Shown: positions 1 through 5,557 of the stretch, piece by piece
How the letters are laid out: every line of letters starts with the position of its first letter
Position numbering within the stretch: position 1 is the first letter of the stretch
From: Parcubacteria group bacterium
GTDB lineage: Bacteria > Patescibacteriota > Minisyncoccia > Minisyncoccales > UBA10102
Reading direction: 5' to 3'
NCBI GenBank assembly: GCA_016188735.1
Contig: JACPHF010000045.1
Span: forward strand, 1 to 8,263
DNA length: 8,263 nt
Notes under the pieces: model-generated
Databases searched by the model: none
Told to the model about the DNA's origin: nothing
Seen by the model: only the letters and a program-made list of their open reading frames with translations
Made by a program: the position numbers and the translations under genes

Positions 1-675
1 AAGCTGTGGCTCAAGGACCTCGGGGTTTCGGGAAAGAGACTTCACTACGTTGATATTCCGGACGGAGAACGCGCGCACTATTCAAAGCGGACCGTGGACA
101 TTGAATATGAATATCCTTTTGGACAGGAAGAACTGTACGGCCTGGCATACCGGGGAGATTTCGACCTGCAGAATCACATGCGCGAAAGCAAGGTTGATTG
201 CACGTATACGAACCCCGAGGATCCGAAAGACAAATTCGTGCCTCATGTGATTGAACCCACGTGGGGCGTTGACCGGTCTGTATTGGTTGCAATGCTGGAG
301 GCGTATCACGAAGAACAGGCGCCCACGGCGGAAGAAGGCGAGAGCGCCAAACGCGTTGTGATGAAATTCCCTGCGTGGCTGGCTCCCGTGAAGGTTGCCG
401 TCCTGCCTCTTTCGAAAAAACCAGAATTGATAAAAGTTGCCAAACCCTTATACGAAAAACTTTCGAAAAAATTCGTGTGCGAATATGATGAGACGCAAAG
501 TATCGGGAAACGTTACCGAAGGCAGGATGAGATAGGCACGCCTTTTGCCGTCACCGTGGATTTTGAAACCTTGGAGAAAGACGACGTAACCTTGCGCGAC
601 AGGGACACGATGAAGCAAGAGCGGGTAAAAATAAAGGACGCGGAGGAGACGATTGAAAAAAAACTCCATGCTTAA
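1..675 (+). CDS. glyS: Glycyl-tRNA synthetase (alpha2, class II), C-terminal part
   Basis: This is the last 224 codons of a gene that begins upstream of the window, ending at TAA 673-675. The enzyme charges tRNA-Gly in the cytoplasm. The fragment opens with the AHYSKRTVDIEYEYPFG stretch typical of the single-chain eukaryote/Thermus-type GlyRS, not the alpha/beta type. It continues with GLAYRGDFDLQNH (fragment residues about 47-59) and class II motif 3, EPTWGVDRS, whose Arg is near residue 92. From about residue 126 (WLAPVKVAVLPL) it has the anticodon-binding domain common to the Gly/His/Thr/Pro enzymes, including GKRYRRQDEIGTPFAVTVD. The 3' end overlaps the start of the M16 peptidase gene, so the two are probably cotranscribed and translationally coupled. 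Identification rests on motif recognition and is strong; only the 5' extent is unknown. Confidence 0.95.
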   Translation, partial: KLWLKDLGVSGKRLHYVDIPDGERAHYSKRTVDIEYEYPFGQEELYGLAYRGDFDLQNHMRESKVDCTYTNPEDPKDKFVPHVIEPTWGVDRSVLVAMLEAYHEEQAPTAEEGESAKRVVMKFPAWLAPVKVAVLPLSKKPELIKVAKPLYEKLSKKFVCEYDETQSIGKRYRRQDEIGTPFAVTVDFETLEKDDVTLRDRDTMKQERVKIKDAEETIEKKLHA

Positions 676-1936
676 GAAAACGAATCTCCAATCGGGATTG
701 CGGGTTCTTACGTTCCCGCAGGAAAACTCAGAGTCGCTCACCGCGCTTGTGCTCGTGGGAACGGGATCCAAGAACGAGACGAGAGACCAGAACGGCATCT
801 CTCATTTTTTAGAGCACATGTTTTTCAAGGGCACGGCCAAGAGACCCACCCCGATTGCGGTTGCGGAGGTTCTGGACCGGGTTGGGGGAGCCTACAATGC
901 ATTTACGGGTGAAGACTATACCGGATACTACGCCAAGGTTGATGCGCGCCATTTTGAACTGGCCCTGGATTGGGTAGCCGATATTTTTTTAGCTTCTCTG
1001 CTGCCCGCAGAAGAAATAGAGAAAGAGAAGGGAGTGGTGGTAGAGGAGCTGCATATGCGGAACGATTCTCCCATGTCCAGAACGCAGATTCTCTGGCGTC
1101 AGCTTCTCTATGGAGATCAGCCTGCCGGCTGGAACATCGTGGGGACAAAGGAAAGCATCGCCCAGCTCACGCGCCAAGGACTCGTTGCATACATGAACTC
1201 CCAGTATGTTGCTTCCAATACGGTCGTATGTCTTGCGGGCAATCTTCCAAAGAACGCAGAAGAACGGGTTGCGGAGAAATTCAAATCGGTGCCAATGGCA
1301 GATTTTCGTCATAAGGCGCCGGTCACAGAAGAACAAAAAGAACCCGGATTGTTAACGGAAGATCGCAAGACAGATCAGGCGCACCTGTGTTTGGGCGTGC
1401 GGGCATTGCCGCTTTCCGATCCCAGGCGCTATGCCCAGGAGATTCTGGCTACGGTGTTGGGAGGCATGATGAGTTCCCGGATGTTCATAGAGGTTCGGGA
1501 AAAACGAGGCCTTGCCTACTACGTTTCAACGGATAGCGAAGCCGATCCGGATACGGGATTTGTGGTCACCGCCGCCGGAGTAAGGAAAGAGAATGTTGAA
1601 GACGCGGTGAAGGTTATTTTGGAAGAATATCGGAAAATCGCCACGGAACAGATTCCCGCGGAAGAATTTCAAAAGGCGCAGGATAATTTGAGGGGAAAGC
1701 TTGCACTCTCGCTTGAATCTTCAGACGCAAAAGCTTCCTTTTACGGCCTGCAGGAACTTCTTGAGCGTGAAACGTGCATGGTAGAGCAGGTGTATGATAG
1801 AATAAACGCGGTGACGCAGGGCGACGTGCTGCGGCTGGCAAAAGACATATTCAAACCGGCCAAGCTTAATTGTGCGCTCGTGGGCCCCTCTCCCGACCAC
1901 GAACGACTTACGAAGATTCTTTCGGCATTCTTATGA
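653..1936 (+). CDS. M16 family zinc metallopeptidase (processing-peptidase/PqqL-like)
   Basis: Predicted 427-aa zinc endopeptidase of the pitrilysin/mitochondrial processing peptidase family, which degrades or processes peptides in a clam-shell chamber. The inverted zinc motif is HFLEH at residues 51-55 (His51, Glu54, His55). The third ligand is a Glu at about 131-132 in VVVEELHMRND, at the usual spacing. The C-terminal half carries REKRGLAYYV, which matches the substrate-positioning Arg/Tyr region. Length is normal for a one-chain bacterial member, and no signal peptide is seen. Start choice: TTG 653 has GGAGGAG at 642-648, about 4-6 nt away. ATG 668, five codons later, gives the family-typical N-terminus MLKKTNLQSGLRV but has no well-placed Shine-Dalgarno. 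Both starts overlap the end of glyS. The stop overlaps the next gene's start as ATGA. Confidence 0.92.
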   Translation: MKKNSMLKKTNLQSGLRVLTFPQENSESLTALVLVGTGSKNETRDQNGISHFLEHMFFKGTAKRPTPIAVAEVLDRVGGAYNAFTGEDYTGYYAKVDARHFELALDWVADIFLASLLPAEEIEKEKGVVVEELHMRNDSPMSRTQILWRQLLYGDQPAGWNIVGTKESIAQLTRQGLVAYMNSQYVASNTVVCLAGNLPKNAEERVAEKFKSVPMADFRHKAPVTEEQKEPGLLTEDRKTDQAHLCLGVRALPLSDPRRYAQEILATVLGGMMSSRMFIEVREKRGLAYYVSTDSEADPDTGFVVTAAGVRKENVEDAVKVILEEYRKIATEQIPAEEFQKAQDNLRGKLALSLESSDAKASFYGLQELLERETCMVEQVYDRINAVTQGDVLRLAKDIFKPAKLNCALVGPSPDHERLTKILSAFL

Positions 1937-2964
1937 GCAAAGAGCGTATTCTTGATCTTTCCTGGAGCAGCATCGCGAAGATTTTTGCTGCCGTGTTGGG
2001 ACTGTATATTTTCTTTATCGTCAAAGACATCCTGTTGTGGGTGATATTTGGAATAGTCATTTCGATTCTGTTCAACCCCATCATCGAGTTCTTCATAAAG
2101 CTCAGGGTCCCCCGTGTAGCTGCCGCCGTAGCAACATATCTTGCTTCGTTCGGCTTTCTTGCGCTCATGATCTATGCCACCGCTCCGTTCTTCAGCACCG
2201 AGCTCCAGCGCTTCTCCGAACACTTCCCCGAGTATTTCAACAGCATTTCTCCTCCGCTCAAAGGGCTTGGACTCGTGGCGTTCTCCGACGTGCAGAGCCT
2301 CATAGATACGCTGAACAGGAATGCTACGAGTATCGCCTCGGGAGTGCTGAACGGTCTTTTTGCGGTGCTCGGCGGCATTGTTTCCACTATTTTCGTATTG
2401 AGCATGGCATTGTTCGTTTCTCTTGAAGAACGCACGGTGGAACGGGCCATCTCATTTCTTTTTCCGAAACAGCACGAAGCACTCGCGTTCAATCTTTGGA
2501 GAAGGTCGCAAAAACGCGTCTCGGGGTGGTTTCTGTCCCGCATTATCAGTTCGCTGTTCGTCGGCCTTTTGACGTATTTCACTCTTTTGATTTTTGACGC
2601 TCGCTACCCGGTCTCGCTGTCCGTGATTGCCGGCATCACAAACTTTATCCCCATCGTGGGTCCTCTTGTCGCGGGATTTCTCATTGCGGTCGTCGTTGGC
2701 CTGGATTCGCCATTGCGCGCCCTCTTCATGGTGGGAGCATTCACCCTTATTCAGCAGATCGAGAATAACGTGCTGACGCCCCTGTTGAGCCGCCGTTTCG
2801 TGGGGCTTCATCCGGTTCTCGTTCTCATCTCTCTCGCGATAGGAGGCAAGCTGTGGGGCATCATGGGGGCTTTTCTTGCGGTTCCTCTGTCTGGCATTCT
2901 TTTCGAGTTCCTTCACGACTTCGCAGAAAGAAAAAAGAAGGTGGAAGTGGATGCAGATGATTGA
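1933..2964 (+). CDS. AI-2E family transporter (PF01594-type membrane protein)
   Basis: This is a 343-aa polytopic inner-membrane protein. Hydrophobic segments lie at about residues 15-55 (two spans), 62-86, 135-163, 203-222, 226-256, 262-275 and 295-327, with a soluble loop at about 87-130. Family hallmarks are NFIPIVGPLVAG (237-248) and QQIENNVLTPLLSRR (274-288). Named for the E. coli AI-2 exporter TqsA, the family also contains Na+(Li+)/H+ antiporters and proteins of unknown substrate, so the substrate here cannot be assigned. Start ATG 1933 overlaps the M16 stop (ATGA). No Shine-Dalgarno precedes it, so translational coupling is likely. An upstream in-frame ATG at 1870 would embed the N-terminus in the M16 gene and adds an unrelated 21-residue extension, so it was rejected. 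The tail (331-343) is highly charged and presumably cytoplasmic. Confidence 0.93.
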   Translation: MSKERILDLSWSSIAKIFAAVLGLYIFFIVKDILLWVIFGIVISILFNPIIEFFIKLRVPRVAAAVATYLASFGFLALMIYATAPFFSTELQRFSEHFPEYFNSISPPLKGLGLVAFSDVQSLIDTLNRNATSIASGVLNGLFAVLGGIVSTIFVLSMALFVSLEERTVERAISFLFPKQHEALAFNLWRRSQKRVSGWFLSRIISSLFVGLLTYFTLLIFDARYPVSLSVIAGITNFIPIVGPLVAGFLIAVVVGLDSPLRALFMVGAFTLIQQIENNVLTPLLSRRFVGLHPVLVLISLAIGGKLWGIMGAFLAVPLSGILFEFLHDFAERKKKVEVDADD

Positions 2965-2978
2965 TAAAGGAAAGCCGC

Positions 2979-4427
2979 ATGGAAAAGAAGTTTTACATCA
3001 CAACCGCAATTCCCTATGTGAACGCTCGACCGCATATCGGTCACGCCCTGGAATTTATTCAGGCGGATGTCATTGCCCGTTTCCATCGTCAAAAGGGGCA
3101 AGACGTGCGACTCTTATCCGGGAGCGATGACAACGCTTTAAAAAACGTGCAGGCAGCGGAGCAGGCCGGGATGTCCGTGGAGCAGTTTATCGAAAAAAAC
3201 AGCAAGCTTTTTTTTGAGTTGTCTAAGGCGCTGGGCGTGCAGCTCGACGTGTTTTGGCGGGGGAGCGACAAGCAGCATCACGCATCAAGCCAGAAGCTGT
3301 GGGAGCTTTGCAAGAAGGCGGGCGATATCTACAAAGCCCCCTACGAAGGTCTGTATTGCGTTGGGTGCGAGGCCTTTTACACCAAAGACGAACTGGACGA
3401 TAACCTGGAATGTCTTGAGCACCCGGGCCGGAAGCTTGAAAGGGTGTCTGAGGAAAACTATTTTTTTAAACTTTCGCGCCATCAGGAGCGACTCATCAAA
3501 ATTATAGAGCGCGATGAGTTGCGCATCGTTCCCGCAGCCAGAAAAAAGGAAATGCTGGCGTTTTTGAAAAACCCCCTGCGCGATATCAGCATTTCCCGCT
3601 CCAACGAACGAGCCAAAAACTGGGGAGTTCCCGTTCCCGGAGACGACAGTCAGAGAATGTATGTTTGGTTTGACGCCCTGAACATTTACCAGTCCGGCGT
3701 TGGTTTTGGTTTTGACGAACAGCAGTACGACAAGTGGTGGCCGGCTGATGTGCACGTCATAGGGAAGGGCATCGTGCGTTTCCACGCCATATACTGGCCT
3801 GCTTTTCTGCTGTCTGCCGGTCTCTCCCTGCCCAAGACCGTGTTTGCGCACGGCTACATCACCACAGACGGGCAAAAGATGTCAAAGAGTCTGGGAAACG
3901 TCGTAGATCCTTTTGCGCTCGTTGCAAAGTACGGGGTTGACGCCGTCCGCTATTTCTTTCTGCGGGAGATACCCTCGGGAGAAGACGGAGATTTCACCGA
4001 AGAGAAGTTTCGAGCAAGATATAATGCCGATTTGGCGGCAGGGCTGGGTAATCTTGCGGCTCGGGTGTTAACAATGGCGCAAAATGCGGACGTCGATGTA
4101 AGTACAAATTCAAAGGAGATGAAGCACGCGGGCATAAAAGATCTGGTTGATAAAACCCAGAAGGAAGTTGAAAAAGCCCTGGGTGATTTTAAGTTCAACA
4201 CGGCACTGGAGAGCATGTGGAAGGTGATTCACGCTTGCGACAAATTGATTGAGCAAGAGCGGCCCTGGGAAGAATCTTCCGGACAGAAAGAGACGATTAA
4301 GACCCTTCTTGTCGTGCTTGTCGCCCTTGGAGAAATGCTGAACCCGTTTCTTCCCGAAACATCAGAAAAACTGGCCCAGCAGCTCAAGAAGGGCTCCGGA
4401 GAACCTCTGTTCCACCGCGTTTCCTAA
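2979..4427 (+). CDS. metG: Methionyl-tRNA synthetase
   Basis: Complete 482-aa class I synthetase that charges initiator and elongator tRNA-Met. The Rossmann signature is HIGH at residues 19-22 (NARPHIGHALEF). A zinc knuckle follows, with Cys127-x2-Cys130 and Cys145-x2-His148 (CVGC and CLEH), the one-zinc Thermus/Aquifex arrangement. WFDAL is at 230-234 and the KMSKS loop at 300-304 (GQKMSKSLGNVVDP). A helical anticodon-binding domain fills about 340-480. The C-terminal EMAP/Trbp111-like tRNA-binding module found in many bacterial enzymes is absent. In the region that usually reads GTDEHG, this protein reads GSDDNALKN. ATG 2979 was chosen because AAAGG (2966-2970) lies 8 nt upstream and it gives the canonical N-terminus; a TTG six codons earlier overlaps the AI-2E gene. 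The gene follows the AI-2E gene by 14 nt and is probably last in the glyS operon. Confidence 0.96.
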   Translation: MEKKFYITTAIPYVNARPHIGHALEFIQADVIARFHRQKGQDVRLLSGSDDNALKNVQAAEQAGMSVEQFIEKNSKLFFELSKALGVQLDVFWRGSDKQHHASSQKLWELCKKAGDIYKAPYEGLYCVGCEAFYTKDELDDNLECLEHPGRKLERVSEENYFFKLSRHQERLIKIIERDELRIVPAARKKEMLAFLKNPLRDISISRSNERAKNWGVPVPGDDSQRMYVWFDALNIYQSGVGFGFDEQQYDKWWPADVHVIGKGIVRFHAIYWPAFLLSAGLSLPKTVFAHGYITTDGQKMSKSLGNVVDPFALVAKYGVDAVRYFFLREIPSGEDGDFTEEKFRARYNADLAAGLGNLAARVLTMAQNADVDVSTNSKEMKHAGIKDLVDKTQKEVEKALGDFKFNTALESMWKVIHACDKLIEQERPWEESSGQKETIKTLLVVLVALGEMLNPFLPETSEKLAQQLKKGSGEPLFHRVS

Positions 4428-4443
4428 AAACCACACCAAGCCC

Positions 4444-4471
4444 TTGACAGAGATTTTTGATCTGATAATGT
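4444..4471 (+). promoter_or_regulatory. Promoter A (TTGACA / extended -10)
   Basis: A perfect -35 TTGACA lies at 4444-4449. After a 16-bp spacer comes TAATGT at 4466-4471, preceded by TG at 4463-4464 with one intervening base, as in an extended -10. GATAAT (4464-4469) is a better hexamer but would leave only a 14-bp spacer. The predicted transcription start is near 4478-4480. It lies 16 bp after the metG stop and heads the first of two tandem small-gene units. It is a sequence match only. Confidence 0.6.
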
Positions 4472-4479
4472 ATCGCATC

Positions 4480-4557
4480 ATGCAGATTCAATCTTCCCGA
4501 TATTTCTTTTTCTTCTTTTTTACCAGCCCAGCGAAGAGCGCGGAAGGTTTGATTTGA
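4480..4557 (+). CDS. Putative Phe-rich leader peptide (25 aa)
   Basis: A 25-codon ORF starts with ATG only 8 nt after the predicted -10 box, so it would be leaderless or nearly so. After MQIQSSRY it has six consecutive Phe codons (4504-4521), then TSPAKSAEGLI and TGA at 4555-4557. The E. coli pheST leader peptide PheM ends in a similar RFFFYFST, and the pheA leader is also Phe-rich. In those systems ribosome stalling on Phe codons controls a downstream terminator. A strong terminator does follow here, 26 nt after the stop codon. Against this, a pyrimidine-rich tract alone would encode Phe, and no Phe-related gene lies downstream in the window. No Shine-Dalgarno is present. Translation is unproven. 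Confidence 0.4.
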   Translation: MQIQSSRYFFFFFFTSPAKSAEGLI

Positions 4558-4609
4558 TATAGAACACAACGAAGTCAACTTCTCCAGCCTCTTCGCAAGA
4601 AGGGGCTGG
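4483..4609 (+). promoter_or_regulatory. Candidate attenuator RNA: long stem plus terminator with competing arm
   Basis: In the predicted transcript, 4483-4497 (CAGATTCAATCTTCC) can pair with 4542-4556 (GGAAGGTTTGATTTG): 14 of 15 positions, three of them G-U. Those wobbles would be A-C mismatches on the other strand, so the fold belongs to the + strand. The stem encloses the Phe codons. A small GAAG-TCAA-CTTC hairpin sits at 4571-4582. CCAGCCC at 4523-4529, directly after the Phe codons, is complementary to the 3' arm of the terminator (GGGCTGG, 4603-4609), so it could compete with the terminator's own 5' arm. This is the layout expected of attenuation, or alternatively of a short independent RNA of about 137 nt. 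Folding was done by eye. Confidence 0.45.
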
Positions 4610-4615
4610 TTTTTT
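4584..4615 (+). terminator. Intrinsic terminator with GCAA tetraloop
   Basis: The stem is CCAGCC-T-CTTC (4584-4594) against GAAG-G-GGCTGG (4599-4609), 11 pairs with one T-G. It is closed by the GNRA-type loop GCAA and followed by six T (4610-4615). It ends the transcript from promoter A after about 137 nt and may also catch transcripts reading through from metG, which has no obvious terminator of its own. Confidence 0.85.
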
Positions 4616-4628
4616 AGATGTTCCTTGA

Positions 4629-4741
4629 CCCTCCTAAATTTTCTGAGAAAACTTAGGCGGGCCAGAGAGAATCTCAACAGTCTCTGGAACAGCCCTTTGA
4701 CAAGGTAGCGTTTCGTGTCGACCTGCCTGCGCGGGCATGGC
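4629..4741 (+). promoter_or_regulatory. Hairpin-rich leader upstream of the 4768 gene
   Basis: Several inverted repeats follow in series. CCC-t-CCTAA-a-TTTTC (4629-4643) pairs with GAAAA-c-TTAGG-c-GGG (4647-4661), leaving a 3-nt loop. CCAGAGA (4662-4668) pairs with TCTCTGG (4681-4687). CCTT-tgac-AAGG lies near 4694-4705, and a GC-rich GCC/GGC segment is at 4722-4741. No convincing -10 box is seen between 4616 and 4757, although TTGACC (4625) and TTGACA (4697) occur. The downstream gene is therefore probably reached by read-through of the 4584-4615 terminator. Function is unknown. Confidence 0.4.
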
Positions 4742-4767
4742 AAGAAAAACAAAAAGAGGAGGGTAAG

Positions 4768-4959
4768 TTGAGAGAGGTAGACGCCGCAACCATCGCCCCG
4801 CGCGACTGCCAAGGCTCCTGCGGGAAACCGGTCACCTACAAGGGCTACCGCACCTTTGTCTGCATGACCGAAGGCTGCACGCAACAGGGGTGGTACTCGA
4901 TCGTCGACAGGGAGGGGCAATGGTTCCCTGAACTCATTCCTCGGCCGAAGTATACGTGA
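4768..4959 (+). CDS. Small four-cysteine zinc-ribbon-like protein (63 aa), unknown function
   Basis: This 63-codon ORF has a TTG start placed 5 nt after AGGAGG (4757-4762) and stops at TGA 4957-4959. Two Cys pairs, C14-x3-C18 (CQGSC) and C32-x4-C37 (CMTEGC), sit 13 residues apart in a Gly/Tyr-rich context (KPVTYKGYRTFV), as expected for a small zinc ribbon. The C-terminus is aromatic and basic (GQWFPELIPRPKYT). There is no signal peptide or membrane segment. By hand count 49 of 63 codons end in G or C (78%), against about half in the first 40 codons of metG, which argues for real and perhaps efficient expression or a different origin. It is followed 42 nt later by a strong terminator. I do not recognise the family; RNA, ribosome or nucleic-acid binding is a guess from the fold type only. 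Confidence 0.7.
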   Translation: MREVDAATIAPRDCQGSCGKPVTYKGYRTFVCMTEGCTQQGWYSIVDREGQWFPELIPRPKYT

Positions 4960-5001
4960 GCCACGTTCGTCGGCGCGTTTCTGCAAGGGACTTGAGGGCA
5001 A

Positions 5002-5039
5002 GGGGCGGGAGTGAGTTTGATCACACCCGCCCCCTTTTT
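5002..5039 (+). terminator. Strong intrinsic terminator after the 63-aa zinc-ribbon gene
   Basis: GGGGCGGG (5002-5009) pairs with CCCGCCCC (5026-5033). Inside, GTGA (5011-5014) pairs with TCAC (5021-5024) across an A-A mismatch, with loop GTTTGA. TTTTT follows at 5035-5039. It separates the first small-gene unit from the second. Confidence 0.9.
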
Positions 5040-5050
5040 ATTAAGAAACA

Positions 5051-5084
5051 CCCGCCTGCCAAAGCCTGGCACTGGCGGGCAGGC
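5051..5084. repeat. GC-rich imperfect palindrome abutting promoter B
   Basis: GCCTGCC (5054-5060) is inverted as GGCAGGC (5078-5084); alternatively CCCGCC (5051-5056) pairs with GGCGGG (5074-5079). The centre holds a further GCCTGGC/GGC inversion. It ends at the base before the -35 hexamer of promoter B. A shorter related stretch, CCTGCCTGCGCGGGCATGGC, is at 4722-4741. It could be a dispersed palindromic repeat or a regulator-binding site. Confidence 0.5.
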
Positions 5085-5113
5085 TTGACAACCCCGCTTG
5101 CTTTTCATATACT
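5085..5113 (+). promoter_or_regulatory. Promoter B (TTGACA-N17-TATACT)
   Basis: A perfect -35 TTGACA (5085-5090), an optimal 17-bp spacer and TATACT (5108-5113, 5 of 6 to consensus) make this the best promoter match in the window. Transcription should begin near 5120-5121. It lies 46 bp after the preceding terminator and heads the second small-gene unit. Confidence 0.82.
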
Positions 5114-5126
5114 TCAAATCGTGCAT

Positions 5127-5201
5127 ATGAATACCACTTCCCAGACAATCAAAGTACAGAAATTGCTTACGGGCTTGTTGATTATTGTCCCCTTATTGTA
5201 G
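5127..5201 (+). CDS. Putative Leu/Ile-rich leader or small hydrophobic peptide (24 aa)
   Basis: The 24-codon ORF (ATG 5127, TAG 5199-5201) starts 13 nt after the -10 box with no Shine-Dalgarno. An in-frame GTG at 5121, right at the expected transcript start, would add two residues. The peptide begins MNTTSQTIKVQK and ends LLTGLLIIVPLL. The run of branched-chain residues recalls the enterobacterial ilv/leu leader peptides. Its stop codon overlaps the first base of a stem that competes with the following terminator, a position well suited to ribosome-controlled attenuation. Alternatives are a short membrane peptide such as a type I toxin, or non-translated RNA. No branched-chain gene lies nearby. 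Confidence 0.4.
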   Translation: MNTTSQTIKVQKLLTGLLIIVPLL

Positions 5202-5268
5202 CTGGGAGATTTCAAGAACGCGTTTATTCAAGTCGCACTCACGAAACCTCCCAGCCGGGGGTTTCTTT
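5201..5268 (+). terminator. Terminator with mutually exclusive alternative stem (attenuator-like)
   Basis: Two folds share the same bases. Fold 1 pairs GCTGGGAG-a-TTTC (5201-5213) with GAAA-c-CTCCCAGC (5243-5255), 12 pairs around a 29-nt loop. Fold 2 pairs GAAACC-t-CCC (5243-5252) with GGG-GGTTTC (5257-5265) over the loop AGCC, and is followed by TTTGTTTG. Fold 2 resembles an intrinsic terminator with a moderate U-tract; fold 1 removes its 5' arm. The choice between them could decide read-through into the gene at 5352. Confidence 0.55.
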
Positions 5269-5279
5269 GTTTGACCCAG

Positions 5280-5332
5280 CCCCTTCCGTCTTTCATGGAC
5301 AGGAGGGGGTGTGCCAAACCAATTGAGCACAC
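5280..5332 (+). promoter_or_regulatory. Two adjacent hairpins before the 5352 gene
   Basis: CCCCTTCC-GTC (5280-5290) pairs with GAC-a-GGAGGGGG (5298-5309), leaving a 7-nt loop. GTGTGC (5309-5314) pairs with GCACAC (5327-5332) around a 12-nt loop containing CAATTG. The two stems share base 5309, so they abut or compete. GGAGG inside the first stem is sequestered and is not the start-setting Shine-Dalgarno. No -10 box is visible between 5273 and 5340, so the downstream gene is probably served by promoter B. Confidence 0.45.
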
Positions 5333-5351
5333 AAAGCAGCAGGAGGAAGCC

Positions 5352-5543
5352 GTGGACATCATGCGTTATCCGAAGACCGATCTCGAGCGTCTCTGCACCA
5401 GGGAGCGGGCGATCCGGGGGCGCCTCAGGGACCCTCGCGTTCCCGCCGAGGAAAAGGAGAGGGCTCGGGTACGCCTTGAGAAGACGGAAGAGGAGATCGC
5501 CTCTCTCAAGCGATGCGCGGAGATGCCGGTGACGGCAGGGTAA
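5352..5543 (+). CDS. Small charged helical-hairpin protein (63 aa), unknown function
   Basis: The start is GTG 5352, 5 nt after AGGAGG (5341-5346), the same spacing as the 4768 gene. ATG 5361, three codons in, is the alternative; a longer in-frame ORF back to TTG 5271 runs through the leader hairpins and has no suitable Shine-Dalgarno. The protein has two probable amphipathic helices (about residues 8-26 and 31-56) joined by a DPRVP turn. It is rich in Arg, Glu and Lys and resembles a short antiparallel coiled coil. Cysteines are at 15 and 55. There is no membrane segment. By hand count 49 of 63 codons (78%) end in G or C, like the 4768 gene and unlike metG. A strong terminator follows after 14 nt. 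I do not recognise the family. The paired layout suggests it belongs with the zinc-ribbon gene. Confidence 0.7.
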   Translation: MDIMRYPKTDLERLCTRERAIRGRLRDPRVPAEEKERARVRLEKTEEEIASLKRCAEMPVTAG

Positions 5544-5557
5544 GCACTCTTCTGCAA

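Noticed and set aside
1741..2223. A 160-codon minus-strand ORF across the M16/AI-2E junction.
   Set aside because: It is antisense to two clear genes, with composition typical of a shadow frame.
4503..4521. The pyrimidine tract as a simple poly-T slippage or phase-variation site.
   Set aside because: The longest homopolymer is six T, too short for typical phase variation, and the mix of TTC and TTT codons argues against a simple repeat.
4478..4767. The structured leader as a known RNA (SRP RNA, tmRNA, RNase P RNA, 6S RNA or T-box).
   Set aside because: GCGGAAGG at 4540-4547 recalled SRP RNA, but the surrounding helix 8 motif is absent. No tmRNA acceptor end, RNase P P4 core or T-box sequence was found.
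4384..5001. A 205-codon minus-strand open frame antisense to the metG end, the Phe-rich leader and the zinc-ribbon gene, with a helix-like stretch in its second half.
   Set aside because: It has no Shine-Dalgarno or clear start and overlaps metG and a well-supported + strand gene. The G-U pairs and T-run terminator in this region fit + strand RNA. It might still be a gene remnant; a homology search of its last 120 residues would decide.
4956..5201. An 81-codon + strand ORF that includes the 24-aa peptide.
   Set aside because: Its 5' two-thirds cross the 5002-5039 terminator, the palindrome and promoter B; only the part after the promoter is plausible.
5271..5351. N-terminal extension of the 5352 gene back to TTG 5271.
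   Set aside because: It runs through the terminator tail and two hairpins. The AGGAGG at 5341-5346 fits GTG 5352.
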